A model generated the notes under the pieces. It worked only from the letters and a program-made list of their open reading frames with translations. It searched no databases and was not told the DNA's origin. From Protopterus annectens (taxonomy: Eukaryota > Chordata > Ceratodontiformes > Protopteridae): a DNA stretch of 64,000 nucleotides. A program made the translations under genes and the position numbers. Of this stretch, positions 21,695-33,176 are shown one piece after another (position 1 is the stretch's first letter; the number at the start of each line of letters is the position of its first letter). The stretch is taken from NCBI RefSeq assembly GCF_019279795.1, contig NC_056750.1, positions 830,100,735-830,164,734 of the forward strand. Reading direction: 5' to 3'.

Positions 21695-24600
21695 TGCCAC
21701 ATCCCTGTCATCATTGTCATCAATGCAGGGAAATGCAGCTATGTGTCTGATGCACAGGGTGACTATTTAAATTGCTATGTAGTCCTTTAATCCACTGTTG
21801 CCTTTCACATGCTACTTGTACTGGTCATTGATAGACATTGTATGCTGGTGGTTGTACTGAGTGCACCACATTATGTTGTGTAGGTTAAGTTGGATGAAGT
21901 TGTAATGGCTGTATATTTACAAAAAGAATGGTGTTTCATAGAACTGTTTGTTTCAGATTCCAGATTTTTTGAGATACACCTATGGCTACAGTGCTACAAT
22001 AAACCCATAACCATCAGAGCATAGGAAGGAATGTCAGCACAGAATCAAAATGTCTTCACAAAGGTAAAATAGTAGAGGTACATGGGTCCTTAGCTTCATC
22101 TGTGTATCACTGGCTAGCAAGAACAATGGCATCATGCAGCCTATTCCTGCATCCATAAACTTTGACATAATGTAGTTTCCTTGATAAGTGTAAGCAGGGT
22201 TCTGGGAGCTGACACATCTACAACTCTGTGTCCACTACAGACATTTGTCCTCATCCAGTTATGATTGCCTTGTTCTGCATCCCATTGTGTTACTTCACAT
22301 GCTATGTGTTACAGTAGAAGTGTGGTTCACATGGGTAGGGAGCCTGCTACATGAAGTGTGTAGTGTCATGGTTGTATACCTATCTCCCCAGCATGGCCTG
22401 TTTATACCACAGTCAAGGTGCAGCTGTGTACATATATGTCCTGCACTAGTCCTTTCTTGGATGTGCAGGTGGTACATAGGGGGGGGCTGACAGCACCCTG
22501 AATGGCAGCCATATACCTCCCCTTCAAAGCATGTAGTGGACAGAATACACAATTTTGGCCTAATTCTGCATTGGACATGTTATGTACACTGCGTACTGGG
22601 TTACTGTGGGACCTCTGTGGCTGTTACATGTGTCAGATATGCCTGTGTACTTACATACCGCAGGTGTGATGAGTGCCACATGCAGTGTTACAATGACATT
22701 CTGGGATTTACATGCCATACCTTTATCTATAGGTTGTACAATAGTGCATGAAGTCCCACATATTACTGACCAGTGAAAGTTGAAGGCTACGTCTCTCTCT
22801 GTGTCAGTAAGTCCCTGCCTACCAGGTCAACTGCTGGAGGTGAACAGACAATACAGTATTTCCCAGGGGGTGGCTGGCTGCCAAAAGTATAGTATTGTGT
22901 ATACCTTGGCATGTAGTATTTGTCAGTGGCTCTGACACCAACTGAATGTATGTGTCAGCCTATCCTAGGTAACTATTGGTTCAGTGTGTGAAACAATGAC
23001 AGTCCCTTATTTGCAATTATCTGGAAATGTAGCCAGTCTGAAGTCAGTGACAGTGGTCATGACTGCAGAGAGGTGAATGGCTAGGAGGGGTAGTCCCAGG
23101 AATGATATGTGGATGTAGTCCACTGGTGACTGGGCTCATTGTTGTGCTGGCCTACAAAAATCTATTTTCCCAGACAATGAATGTCAGACACTTTGGCTCA
23201 ATGTGTCCAAAATGCCTGATGTCCTAAATTTGATGAATGCATTGTCAGGCCATGGCAGATGGGGTGAGTCATTTCCCCTCATACATCACAGTTTGTACCA
23301 CTGAATTTGGTACAAAGTTTAGGGTAGGCATGATCTGACCTTGAACAACAAAAACTGCATTTGGGCCAGTGTCTGCAAGTGTACTACATTGTTAGTGATC
23401 ATTTCCATGATAAGTGTTCTCATGGTTGTAAATGTGACAATACTGAGAATCTGGAGACACATCTATTTTCACTGCATGCTACTTGCCCTATGTGCAACCA
23501 TGTACTGACTTTAACTCCAGCATGGTTTCAAAGAAGGAAGTCTACAAACATGTCTGTATCTGTAGAGATTATAGGCAAGCAGTGAGAGGGGGCCAAATTC
23601 ATACATGCACCCTGTGACAGGTAAAGAGGCAGTGTTCACACAGTCATCCTGCAGCTGCACACCACTCAATCAATGTGTACTGCTCTGGCACAATTAGCTT
23701 GTGAGGAAGGCTGACAAGAGGGGCATCTCGTGAATTGCTGGTGCCTGGCTAGTACAACTGCTGGTCTCAGCACAACCACTCTTTTCTGGCATATCATGCC
23801 TCTGCACCTCATCTCACACCAAAAGCAAAATGCTAGTACCAAACTCCACATGAGGTGCAGGGTACAGCCTGTTTGTTCATCGACATAGTTGTCCCACTTC
23901 ATGCAAGGCTCTGTAGCCTTAACATATCCTTTACCAGGTAGATGCCTTGAGTAGTAATCAGGCAATCATTACAGAGTGGCATGTATTATGGCTAGTATTC
24001 CAGGGTTCTTGGGTTTCAGTAGGGTAATGTGTGGATGGTGAGTTGGAGCACATCTGCAGTGTCACACTGTGATGTACAATGTCCATTGACATGCATGTAT
24101 AAGGTTGCTCGGGCAAGCACCACAGCAGCAGTGATGCCTGCCCAATCAGAATGTTACAGCAGTTCATGCAGCCTGACCATCATCAGCGTCATGGTATATG
24201 TCTGCATGCCATGTATCTGAGGTGTACTGCAGAGGAGTAGGCACCTTTGGTCAAAGTGTGTGTACCCACACTTGTTCTATGTATGTCAGACTGTATATTT
24301 ATGTAATAAGAACACATCTGTGTTCCCACATCCTGTCACACAACATCCAGTGTACTGTCTGGTAGCCTGACAGGCAGAGCAGACTAGCAAGGACAGAGTA
24401 ATGACCACAGAGTTGAAAAAGTTCTCTATGCATGCACAGACATCCACATCTTCACTGCAAGGTGTGCCACCTGTACAATTGCATAAACTTGGCTGTAGCT
24501 GACAGGAGGACAAGAAGCATGTTATGGCACAGAAAACTGGGAGCCCATCATACAATCTCCCAGTTATGTCACTCTCCCACAAGAAGGTCTTCATGAACAC

Positions 24601-25004
24601 ATGCCTGTTTGCATACTCATGGCAGTAACCCCATGCAAATGTGTTTGTAGTATCATTTCCATCTGTAACAGCAATGTTCCTGGTAAGCAGCACTTCATTA
24701 GCCACAGCTGATGTGCATACTCAGGAGTGATATACATGGGCACACAGGCCTGGCCACAGAGGATTACACCTACTTTACCATAGATCACCATATCTCCACA
24801 GGGGTAAGATGGGTAGTATACCATGCTTATGTCATTAGTAATGGCACTGCCACTCAATAATGCTGTGTTCATAACCTCTGTGTGCTCTTCCCTCAGCATG
24901 CCAATATTTCACTGCAATGACCATTTTCTCATGTACCTTTGCAAGCACCACTGGCAATTGGATACAACACAAACTTTCCTCACAAGGGAACTTCAAGTCC
25001 CCAG
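21695..25004. other. No gene recognised over 3.3 kb
   Basis: Open frames here are short and have no recognisable motif on either strand. An aataaa at about 22001 could be a polyadenylation signal for the Myb-like gene upstream. The region may be transposon interior between the Myb gene (19-21 kb) and the transposase (30-31 kb), but there is no proof. Confidence 0.4.
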
Positions 25005-25165
25005 TATTTGAACTACAGGGATCATGTGCAATTGCTGTCATTGTACCTTGTGTCATATAGACCACTCAGAAGTGATGTCTGCCTTGCATACAGGGCATTA
25101 TGTGATCCTGCTGTACTGGACATGCTGCTACTCTGTGAGAGGAATGGTACATGCATTACCTGCTA
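25005..25165 (+). mobile_element. CR1 fragment (+), left part of a split copy
   Basis: Encodes LNYRDH, then LVSYRPLRSDVCLAYRAL and CDPAVLDML, corresponding to YAARLKKLQLYSVAYRLFRG and LTYKAMSNPEL of copy A. It stops where the minus-strand CR1 begins. The 3' end of the same copy seems to resume at about 26800. Confidence 0.7.
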
Positions 25166-26800
25166 TAAGGACATAGGGTCATAGAAAGTTACTAGGCTAT
25201 TGACCATGAGGCCCTTATAAGCCTGCCCAAGAATTTAGTCTGTGTTCCAACACGTTAGCACCTGATGTCTTGTCCAACAGGGGCACAGGTGGAATTCTAG
25301 GGGTGTATTTTCTGTTCCCCTCCAGTTAACCAGGTTGCACTTACAATGGGTTAATGAGATACTGGGCTTTACGTTGAAAAGGAGTCTATTCCACAGAAGG
25401 GGAGTCTGTGGGACACAAATCTGTCCTGCCAACAAGTCCTATAGATGTCACAGGCCAGGTTGAAGTCCTGGGTGTGGGTTATTCATGTGGAACTTGACTT
25501 GCATATATGCAGCAGTCCCATCAAGGTGGGGTTTCAGATTGCTGTGTATGCCAGAGACAACCTCTGAGGATTCTGCATGAGACTGGCTAGATGGACAGGG
25601 CTTTTAGCCTAGCTGTGTTGGTTAGATGTTTGAGGCCCTAGATTATGCTGGTGAGAACCCCCATGGTCTATCCAGCTGCTGCATGTGCTTTGTGAGGTAT
25701 ATGCTGAAAGGGGCATTGTACTCAATAGTACATCTTATAAGGGGAGAATACAGGGATGTTATGACCTTCTTGTTTCTGGATGATATACCCTTCCTAATGA
25801 GGTGGGCCATGTAGAAAGCTTTCTGTACAACAGGGGCAATATGCTGGTCAAACGTCAGTTTGCTATCAACCTGGGTGCCCATGTCCCTCACAAATGATTG
25901 GGTGTTTAGGTCCTTGTTATTATTGTGATAATTTATGGGGACATCACTCTCCCCAAAGGGGATGTTCAGGCATTTTTTAGCATTCAGTCTGAGGCCATGT
26001 TTTTGGAATCAGGCATTTGTTTGGGTGAGACTCTCTTGGAGGATGTCAACATCACTAGGGGAACTGATGACAATTGCCAGCTTGTAGTCATCTGCAAACT
26101 TGGTCAGCCATAGCCCACTGGTTTTGGCCTGCACCTCAGCAAACTCTATCCCACACAACAGAGGCCCCAGGACCTTTTGAAATTATGTTAATGGAAAAGC
26201 TAGTGTTTTGAACATGAAATATAACACTATAGAGAAAGCACAGTGTTTCCTTTCTAATGAATTACACCTTATGATCATACTTTTCAACCTCTTAATGCTA
26301 GAAATACGCCACTCATTATGGGCATACTGCTTGAAGTGCCTTCCCCTATTTTGAGCAGAAGGGCTATATTATTGAGCCAGTTCGCCACCCATCTGGTAAC
26401 ATACAGAGCGATGCCTAGTTGAGAGAGTTTATCTATTATACCTGAGTCATGAATAGTATCAAAGGCTTTGGCCAGATCAAGGTAAGTGGTGAACACGATC
26501 TTCCCCTAGTCCATGGCTTTGGAGATTGTCTCAAAGATGTTGACCAAATGTAATAGGCATGAACTCCCCTGATGAAACCAAACTGTGTGGGAGTGACTGT
26601 TTGGAATTTGCCAATGTCCTTGTTAATGAATTCCGTGATACTCCATCCCATGGCCTTGCAGATCAGGCTACTTAGGGTGATGAGTCTATAATTTTCTGCA
26701 TCAGTGGATGCTCCACCATTGTGCAAAGGGATGACAATGGCTGTCCTCCACTCAGCTGGGACAATGGTAAATATTGCACCTTATTGGCCCTCTGCAGATG
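25166..26800 (-). mobile_element. CR1 (-), RT part and 3' end, inserted in CR1 (+)
   Basis: The 3' end lies near 25170 (complement of the tail, then ctaggctattgacc and cccttataagcctg). The minus-strand frames give LLWNRL, MGTQVDSKLTFDQHI, AFYMAHLIRKGISSR, IEYNAPF, YLDLAKAFDTI, ENYRLITLSSLICKAM and TPTQFGF in the order expected. A short AT-rich insertion (about 26175-26290) interrupts the VPQGSVLG region. Several frameshifts make it inactive. The 5' end is cut near the start of the RT. Confidence 0.8.
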
Positions 26801-26970
26801 CAATCTCTATGATTGCTTGGATGACTGTCAAGTCACCACAGGGCTTCTGTGTGTGTCCCTTGTGGACAGGGGCAATATGTGCTGATCATGCAAATAAGGA
26901 TTAGAATGTGACTAGAATTTTATGTCACCTATATCCATTAGGCTACTACTGTCTAATTGTCCTATGACCC
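26801..26970 (+). mobile_element. CR1 3' end (+), right part of the split copy
   Basis: Encodes a decayed CR1 C-terminus (cccttgtggacaggggc, corresponding to the LLDRG motif) and a 3' UTR with attaggctactactgtc, ending in a relic of the tail (tgtcctatgacccc). It is in the same orientation as 25005-25165, consistent with one copy interrupted by the minus-strand CR1. Confidence 0.55.
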
Positions 26971-27059
26971 CATACAATTAAGTAAAATGCTGCAATGTCC
27001 ACATACATGGCTACAGTGAGAATAGTACCACGTTACACGTTTAATATATATACAGAACA

Positions 27060-27440
27060 GTGCACAGCATAAACAGTTTATGTTGGCTGTAATTAAATTA
27101 GAACACCTACCTATCTAATTGTACACACTAGAGATCACAGTACTTAATGCACGCGCCACACCTCAAGCATTCCATTAATATCTCTTTAGGTAATGTTATG
27201 GTAGATGACATCAGCAGGCCTTGTTCTGGTCAGGACTTTGTAGGTGCACATCACCTATGATAGCCAAAATACTGCAAAACCCCACTAAGTCAATGTGGTG
27301 ATCACAATTACTTTGCAGAGGGATTCACACACAAACACAGCATGTGGACCAGAGTGAGATTAGAACCCCTACTTATGGAGTGTTTCACACTACAGATAGC
27401 AGCTTTTACAGCACACACCACAGCTTAAGTCTGATGTTGT
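27060..27440 (-). mobile_element. Two tRNA-headed repeat units (family T), minus strand
   Basis: Read on the minus strand, one unit gives gtggcgcgtgcattaagta (A-box like) and gtgttctaattta (B-box like) near 27165-27085. The other gives gtggtgtgtgctgtaaaag and ggggttctaatctc near 27425-27330. The body motif, complementary to atgacatcagcaggcct, lies at 27207. The same order of motifs is found in the arrays at 34.1-34.7, 38.8-40.0 and 44.6-45.3 kb. Confidence 0.6.
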
Positions 27441-27448
27441 TATGGCAA

Positions 27449-27783
27449 GGGTCTACCTGACATTTGCCAACACTCCAGAATGCCGACAACCATATGGCCG
27501 ACACCATATGATCAACATTTGGAATGCCGACAATGCGGAACCGGCATCTCACTATAGTGCAGAATGGAAAGATTTACATTCCTGCATTGTAGTGCGATCT
27601 CAGAGTTGGTATATTAAAGTTACGGGGGGTGTGGTGGCAGAGCCCCCCTGCTAGCAGTTGAAAGGGAATTTTATGTTCCTTTTCCATGGTTTTCTTCCGA
27701 TGTTGAGATTTTGGTTGTCGGTGATGTGGTGTCGGCCATGTGGTTGTCGGTGTTGTGAGCTTTCGATCTTGTCAGGTAGATTC
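27449..27783. mobile_element. Short non-autonomous DNA transposon, family M, copy 4
   Basis: An exact 8-bp target duplication, tatggcaa, flanks the element at 27441-27448 and 27784-27791. The ends are inverted: gggtctacctgac at the left and gtcaggtagattc at the right, with a further inner match (ccgacaaccatatggccgac). The centre has gtagtgcgatctcagagttg and a G-rich/C-rich segment shared with the other copies. No coding capacity. It split an array of family T units. Confidence 0.9.
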
Positions 27784-27791
27784 TATGGCAA

Positions 27792-27990
27792 TTGGTAGTA
27801 TTAAGCTACATGACATCAGCAGGCCTTGTGGAAGAGAGGGGTGTGCAGGTCAGCAGCACCTGTGAGGGCCAAAAAGTGCAAGCCCTTGAAACATGGGATT
27901 CCCATTTGTTATGCTGGGGGATGCATCTAGTGTTACACACAACAGATCACAGCACTTACAGTATGTGCCACAGCTTAAGTCTAATTTACC
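27792..27990 (-). mobile_element. Family T repeat unit, minus strand
   Basis: Repeats atgacatcagcaggccttg (27808-27826), found also at 27207-27225. It then carries a minus-strand A-box-like segment (ctgtggcacatactgtaag) near 27975-27955. It continues the array interrupted by the family M element. Confidence 0.55.
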
Positions 27991-28470
27991 TGTGCAGGCA
28001 GGCAAATACTAGTAGAGTACATAAACTAGCCTTGTGTTGAGCAGCATGTGTGAGCTGCAGAGTGACATTGCTTCTCAACTGTTCTGTGCATCTAGTAGTC
28101 TTGCAGTCAGATAACTGTTCTTTATCCCAGCTATTTGTCTACAGTAGCCATTTTGCCTAGATGTGGCTGTTTGCATTTGGATGGGAGAGCATGCGTGCAA
28201 AAACAATGTGCCCTGTCAATGCATGTATACAGAACATGGTACAAAACACCAGCTGTTCATCTGTTGGTGTGTGTGTTGTGATATCCAGCAGGCACAGGGG
28301 ACTGTAGGGAAGTGAATTATCTAATGCTGGACCCATAGATTTGATCCTTTGAGTAACATTATATATGTGTTATACTGCAACCTTAATCACCAGTATCAGA
28401 GTATGTAGGATAATGCAGACATACACAGACATATAAACATATATCTGTACATAATAGGGATGTAACTATA
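27991..28470. other. No feature recognised
   Basis: Non-coding DNA leading into the TG microsatellite, with no recognisable family. Confidence 0.4.
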
Positions 28471-28475
28471 CATGG

Positions 28476-28477
<2 letters not shown>

Positions 28478-28534
<57 letters not shown>
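28478..28534. repeat. (TG)n microsatellite
   Basis: A pure TG run of about 28 units. Confidence 0.97.
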
Positions 28535-28536
<2 letters not shown>

Positions 28537-28592
28537 AGTGTGTATTTCTTGTGTGGAAGGGTGGAGATAGAGATGTATATGTCTATATATAT

Positions 28593-28596
<4 letters not shown>

Positions 28597-28664
<68 letters not shown>

Positions 28665-28668
28665 TATG
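28597..28668. repeat. Compound (CA)n(TA)n microsatellite
   Basis: A CA run (28597-28625) passes directly into a TA run, ending in tacatatatat. The 54.84-55.02 kb tract has the same two motifs. Confidence 0.97.
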
Positions 28669-28699
28669 GGTTTCGTTCAGACGTTCGAAATACTGAAAT

Positions 28700-28945
28700 C
28701 TCAAATTCAATGCAGGAGCAGTGTAGCCTCTCCTGCACGGAATATGGCTGCTGAGTAATCCAGGAATGTGCTGTTTTCACGAGCACGAATGGCCCTACAC
28801 TGTTCCTGCACAGAAAGCTATTCTTTATGCTAGTCAGCTCATTTACTGGTGAAAACCATAGAAATGAGCTGAATTAGAGATTCAGGAAGCAGGCAGGTCT
28901 CTGTGCAGAAACAGTGTAGGGTGCAGAAATGTATTCAGCTACTAG
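28700..28945. repeat. Motif repeated in alternating orientation plus a palindrome
   Basis: The motif tgcagraacagtgtag and its complement occur at 28709-28724 (+), 28795-28810 (-) and 28903-28919 (+). The last two form inverted ends of about 22 bp around a 90-bp core. At 28922-28962 gcagaaatgtattc pairs with gaatacatttctgc around a 10-bp loop. These resemble subterminal and terminal repeats of a small transposon, but I find no clear target duplication. Confidence 0.55.
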
Positions 28946-28962
28946 TCGAATACATTTCTGCA

Positions 28963-29660
28963 AAATACAAAATGGAGGCATGACAGCCTCAAAGAAAGCA
29001 TGTATTACCTTAATTAGGCATGCCAATGGCCAAATATATGGCCATTGGGATGGAAAATTAAATAAAATTTATAAAGTGAAAGTTTTTTTTTTTTTGGCCG
29101 ATCTCGGCCGTTTAAGCTTAGGGCAGTGCTGTACAAATGGGATTGTGAGAAAAATAAAAAAAAAATGGAAAATCCCAAATATATGTTAAATCTGCATTTT
29201 GCCATTATAGCCAATGGCATGCAGAATGAAAACAATACCAGGGAACAATTATTGCTAAGGGGAAAGGCTCAGTGTGAGTGCAGTAACTATGGAGTAAGGC
29301 AGTGGGGTATGTTAATAAGGGGACTTATACTGAATCACAAATTTCTTCTGTCAGACTGCACCTAACCATGTAGGTGCTGAAACAGGGCCATGTAAGAGTA
29401 GAAATAGATTACATCAAAAGGGGGTGTGTCATGCTTGCTCTAATCACATTGGAGCTCTGTTGCCTGGTTTTGCATTTAGCTAAGCACAGCTAAGTGAGGT
29501 GGTGTGTCCCCGATAGCTTAGCTTTGCTTAGCTAAGCGCAGAAACAGTAAGCATGTTCACATCCAGGGCAGGACCTTTTCTTCAAAGCATTGTTTACACT
29601 AGCTCAAAGTGTTTGTGCAGCATGCCCCTGGGCTTAAACAGGAAGGATATTAGGGGGAAA
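28963..29660. other. No gene; short palindromes
   Basis: Contains ccaatggccaaatatatggc near 29024 and a cluster of ttagctaagc-type palindromes at about 29477-29541. Either could be transposon-internal, since the Harbinger transposase begins about 500 bp beyond the end of this stretch. No coding segment is recognised. Confidence 0.4.
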
Positions 29661-30070
29661 AAAGGAAATTGAAGAACAGGGGAAATGCAGTACAAATTAG
29701 TAATGTGACACTCTGCAACTCACTATTGATCATTAAAAGCAGTCAATAATACAACTAGTAGGTGCCTGCATTGCAAAAAATGGGAGATGTAACAAAGAAA
29801 GAAAAATTAAGTGCAACAGCACAATAAAGGAGAAATGAAGTAGAAATCACTAATATGGGACTCCTGCAACTCACAATGGGATATTGAAAGCACTCAACAA
29901 TAGAGCTGGCAGGTGGCTGCATAGCTGAAAATGGGACGAGATGTAAGTTAAAACATTTCAAAAAAGGGCAACAGCAGAATAAAGACAATCATGCAGAAAT
30001 TACCACTAATGCCTCTAATACACACAGTGGTCAATTCAAAGCCATGAGTAATACAGCTGGCAGCTGGAAT
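29661..30070 (+). repeat. Three diverged tandem units, about 130-150 bp each
   Basis: Units begin near 29661, 29796 and 29946. They share, in order, gaaat-(taatat), ctcctgcaactcacaatggg, gcagtcaataatac and aactggcaggtggctgcat, with substitutions. They end about 120 bp before the transposase frame opens, so they may be subterminal repeats or promoter repeats of the Harbinger element. Confidence 0.6.
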
Positions 30071-30189
30071 GTATCATAGACAGACAATCACACAGGCAGC
30101 ATCTGCAGCACAACAGTATAAAGTTTGGAAGTGCCTTACAGTCTGTTTTTTCCACAAACTCTGCACCATTGGTGTCTACACTTGGGGGA

Positions 30190-31284
30190 ATTTTAACTTG
30201 AAATATGTTAGGGACTGCCATTGCTTTGATGCATCACTATGTGCTGGAGGCTGAAGGTGGTGAGGAGGATAATGCTGACAACCTCCTCAGACTCAGGAGG
30301 AGGCGAAGAGTGTTCAGACCTAGGGTAACCTACCAGGGGCTAAATGACCTGGAGATAGAGTGCTACAGGGTGGACAGGGACATACTTCAGCAACTTGTTG
30401 AGCTGTGCCGGCCTCACCTCAGAGTCAGAACAAACAGAGGGGAACCCATTAAGAATACTAGCTACAGGTACTTTCAAAAGACCTACAGGGGGCATCATGG
30501 GGGTTTCACAGGCATTTGCTTCCAGGGTACTCCACCAGTTCCTGGATGCCATGCTACCACATACCTGTGAGTACATATACTTCCCCTACACTCGTGAGGA
30601 GTTTACCAGCATTATGCATCTCTTCCACCATGTAGCAGACTACAAAGAGGTACTGGGTGCAATAGACTGCACACACATCCACATCAAAGCACCACCCAAT
30701 GAGCAGGGTAGTGTCTACATAAACTGCAAGGGTTTCCCCTACATCAACTGCCAGGGCATTATCATGAATGTGTGTGCTGGCAGCCCTGGAAGATATCACA
30801 ACTCCCACATCTGGCTTTCCACACAGCTGTATCAAGGATTTGCCATGGGGGACATCCTGTATGGCCATCTGATGGGGGATGCTGACTATGCACTGGAGCC
30901 GTAGATGATGACACCCATCAGAAATGCACACACGCACCCATGCAAAAATGCCATACTGAGGCACATGCACAAACCAGGGTCATTATAGAGCCTGTGTTTG
31001 GGATGCTCAAGTCACGCTTCCACTGCCTGGACATATCTGGTGGAGCCTTGCAGTACTCTCCAGCCACATGTGCACACATGTTCACAGTATGTGCCATGCT
31101 ACACAATATGATCCTGCAGAAACAGCTGCAGCAGGAACAGGATGGGGAAGGGCCACACAGCCTCCCACCATTGCCAAGGTCCCTACAGGCACAGAGGGAC
31201 TCAGATGAAGAACCCCCTGAGACAGCCCCTGTAAGCAGATGGAGGCATGCCCAGTATGCTCAGGCCTTGGCAAATAACGCATAG
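30190..31284 (+). pseudogene. PIF/Harbinger transposase (HARBI1-like), broken
   Basis: DDE transposase that would cut and paste Harbinger elements. The first frame (about 30190-30440) encodes RPRVTYQGLNDLEIECYRVD and ILQQLVELCRPHLRVRT, the usual N-terminal helices. After a frame change, 30450-30904 gives LATGTFKRPTGG, SRVLHQFLDAM, VLGAIDCTHIHIKAP (first Asp) and SPGRYHNSHI, where families normally have HDS: the second catalytic Asp reads Asn. GDADYALEP is then cut by TAG at 30902-30904. After another frame change, 30940-31284 gives HAQTRVIIEPVFGMLKSRF (Glu) and CAMLHNMILQ. Order and spacing match the family. It is inactive through two frame changes, a stop and the D-to-N change. Confidence 0.85.
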
Positions 31285-32776
31285 TACACACACTGACACT
31301 GTACGCACCCAGGGACTGACACCTCTCTCTACTCGCACACACACAGTAAAAAGGGATGACACACACATCACACTACCTGTAACTTACCATGTATAGGCAG
31401 TGTACTGTGTGCATCCAACATAGGCAGCCCTCAAGCACTGTACACAAAACTGCCACAGGCACAAGGTAAGTCAGTTGCCTTAGCAGTAAATTAATGTATC
31501 ACTGTGTTCTGGTAGCATTTATATGGTATTGTTGCATACATGCAAGGGAATGGGATAGACTACTGGGAAAGCAGCAGACAACTGACAGCTATGTGGGACA
31601 CCAGGTAATGTCTGCCCAATACTGGCCTCCCAACACTATGCATTAGTACCCTAGGTGTCAAATCCTACAGCAGTATATATGTGTGGCAACTAACTGGGAG
31701 GTCATAGCTCACAGCCATGGATATCAGTGTGGGATCCCATACCCACCCCTTGGACTTACACAGCAAGACAGCTGTAGAAAACAGGAGAGAAATGTCTGGC
31801 AAAGCACCACAAATGGCAGCAATGTGGGATTACCCCCCTACAGATCCACACAGTCATAACACAGCAAATCTCACAGTGGCAGTAAGGCTCTGAAAGGTAA
31901 CAAGTCTGATATGCAAATGTATGCCAGTACAATCTCACTTGTGCTCCTAACTGATATGCCTATAGTCCTCAAGACATGGCACAATACTATGGTAAATGGA
32001 AATAAAATGTAAAGCAGATATCAGCACAGTATCTGCAAATGTCTACAGTTGACAGGTGTGCCCCCCCCATATATCCACAGCAATGCAGTAACATGTATGT
32101 TTGTAGGGAAAAAGTAGCATAACCCAGACTGGTAGGGCTGTCCCAATACACATGAAAACATGTTGCATGTGCTCAATATGCAGGGGTCAATGAGCTATGT
32201 CCATGTGTGGTCCATACTGTCAGGATCTGGCCACCATGTTTTTCTGGCTGTCATCTTGTACTGCCCTAGGTATAGGCTGTCTATCACAGGACCATGTGCA
32301 GATAACTGAGTACCAACGATTATGCATGTCAGTGATACCTATTGCTCTGCCACTAACATACCTGGAAGTCACAGTGCTATGTGGAATATACTACACATAT
32401 ATTGGACTTCTTGAGGGCACTGTAGCCAGTGTACTAGGGTTTTTGCGAATAATCATGCTTTGTGCTACTATTAGCATTGATCATTGTCAATGTGGCTTTT
32501 TTCTTTGTTTTATGTCTGCTTTTGTATATAATGGACATGCCTGCACAGTACAATGCAGTCTGTACCCACACCCATAACTCCAAACTCTGACAACAACATG
32601 TCTGAACAAGGGCAAAAGTAAATGTGGAACAAAGGTACAATGATAGGCATGTGTTGTAAATATTGCCCTGTCATACTTAGAAAGTTGTTAGGTTGAGGGG
32701 TTTGCAGTAGTGGGAATTGACTGAAGGTTATGTAGACTGACACAAGAATGTCTGTCAATATTTTGTAACATCACTC
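31285..32776. other. No feature recognised
   Basis: No coding domain or repeat family recognised on either strand. It may be the 3' side of the Harbinger element. I cannot find terminal repeats that would bound it. Confidence 0.4.
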
Positions 32777-32784
32777 TTCAGTTA

Positions 32785-33168
32785 GGGTCTATATTATATT
32801 GTCGACAGCTGAAAATGTCGACTCTAACTTGTTCGACACCAAAATGTCGAACTATAAAAATTAGCAAATGGCCAAATCGCAGATTTCTTTCCAACAAAAA
32901 GAAACTGGTTGGCCAAACACCAACGGCACGCATAAACAAATATATTTAAGTGGGGGGGCTTCACCCCCCACACCCCCTACTTAAATATTCTAGCTCTGAG
33001 ACCGCACTACACTCAGGGAAAGGGCAGGTATTAGAGAATGGCCAACCTTTTTTTTTCCGTTGGAAAGAAATCAGTGATTTTGCCATTCGCTAATTTTGTA
33101 GTTCAACATGGTGGCGTCAAACAAGTCAGAGTTGACATTTTCAGTTGTCAACAATATAAAATAGACCC
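32785..33168. mobile_element. Short non-autonomous DNA transposon, family M, copy 2
   Basis: Terminal inverted repeats extend over about 110 bp: gggtctatattatattgt at the left and acaatataaaatagaccc at the right, with matching inner parts (gaaaatgtcgac against gttgacattttc; tttctttccaac against gttggaaagaaa). The flanks ttcagtta (32777-32784) and ttcaatta (33169-33176) are an 8-bp target duplication with one change. The centre holds gggggggcttcacccccca and cccctacttaaatatt. It has no open frame. The long arms make it a strong foldback. Confidence 0.92.
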
Positions 33169-33176
33169 TTCAATTA

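Noticed and set aside
23361..23585. Cys/His-rich frame that might be a zinc finger
   Set aside because: The Cys and His spacing does not fit C2H2, RING or PHD patterns, there is no start context, and the flanks are non-coding.
22245..24899. Numerous 60-140-codon open frames on both strands
   Set aside because: No recognisable motif and overlapping frames on both strands; consistent with chance in moderately GC DNA.
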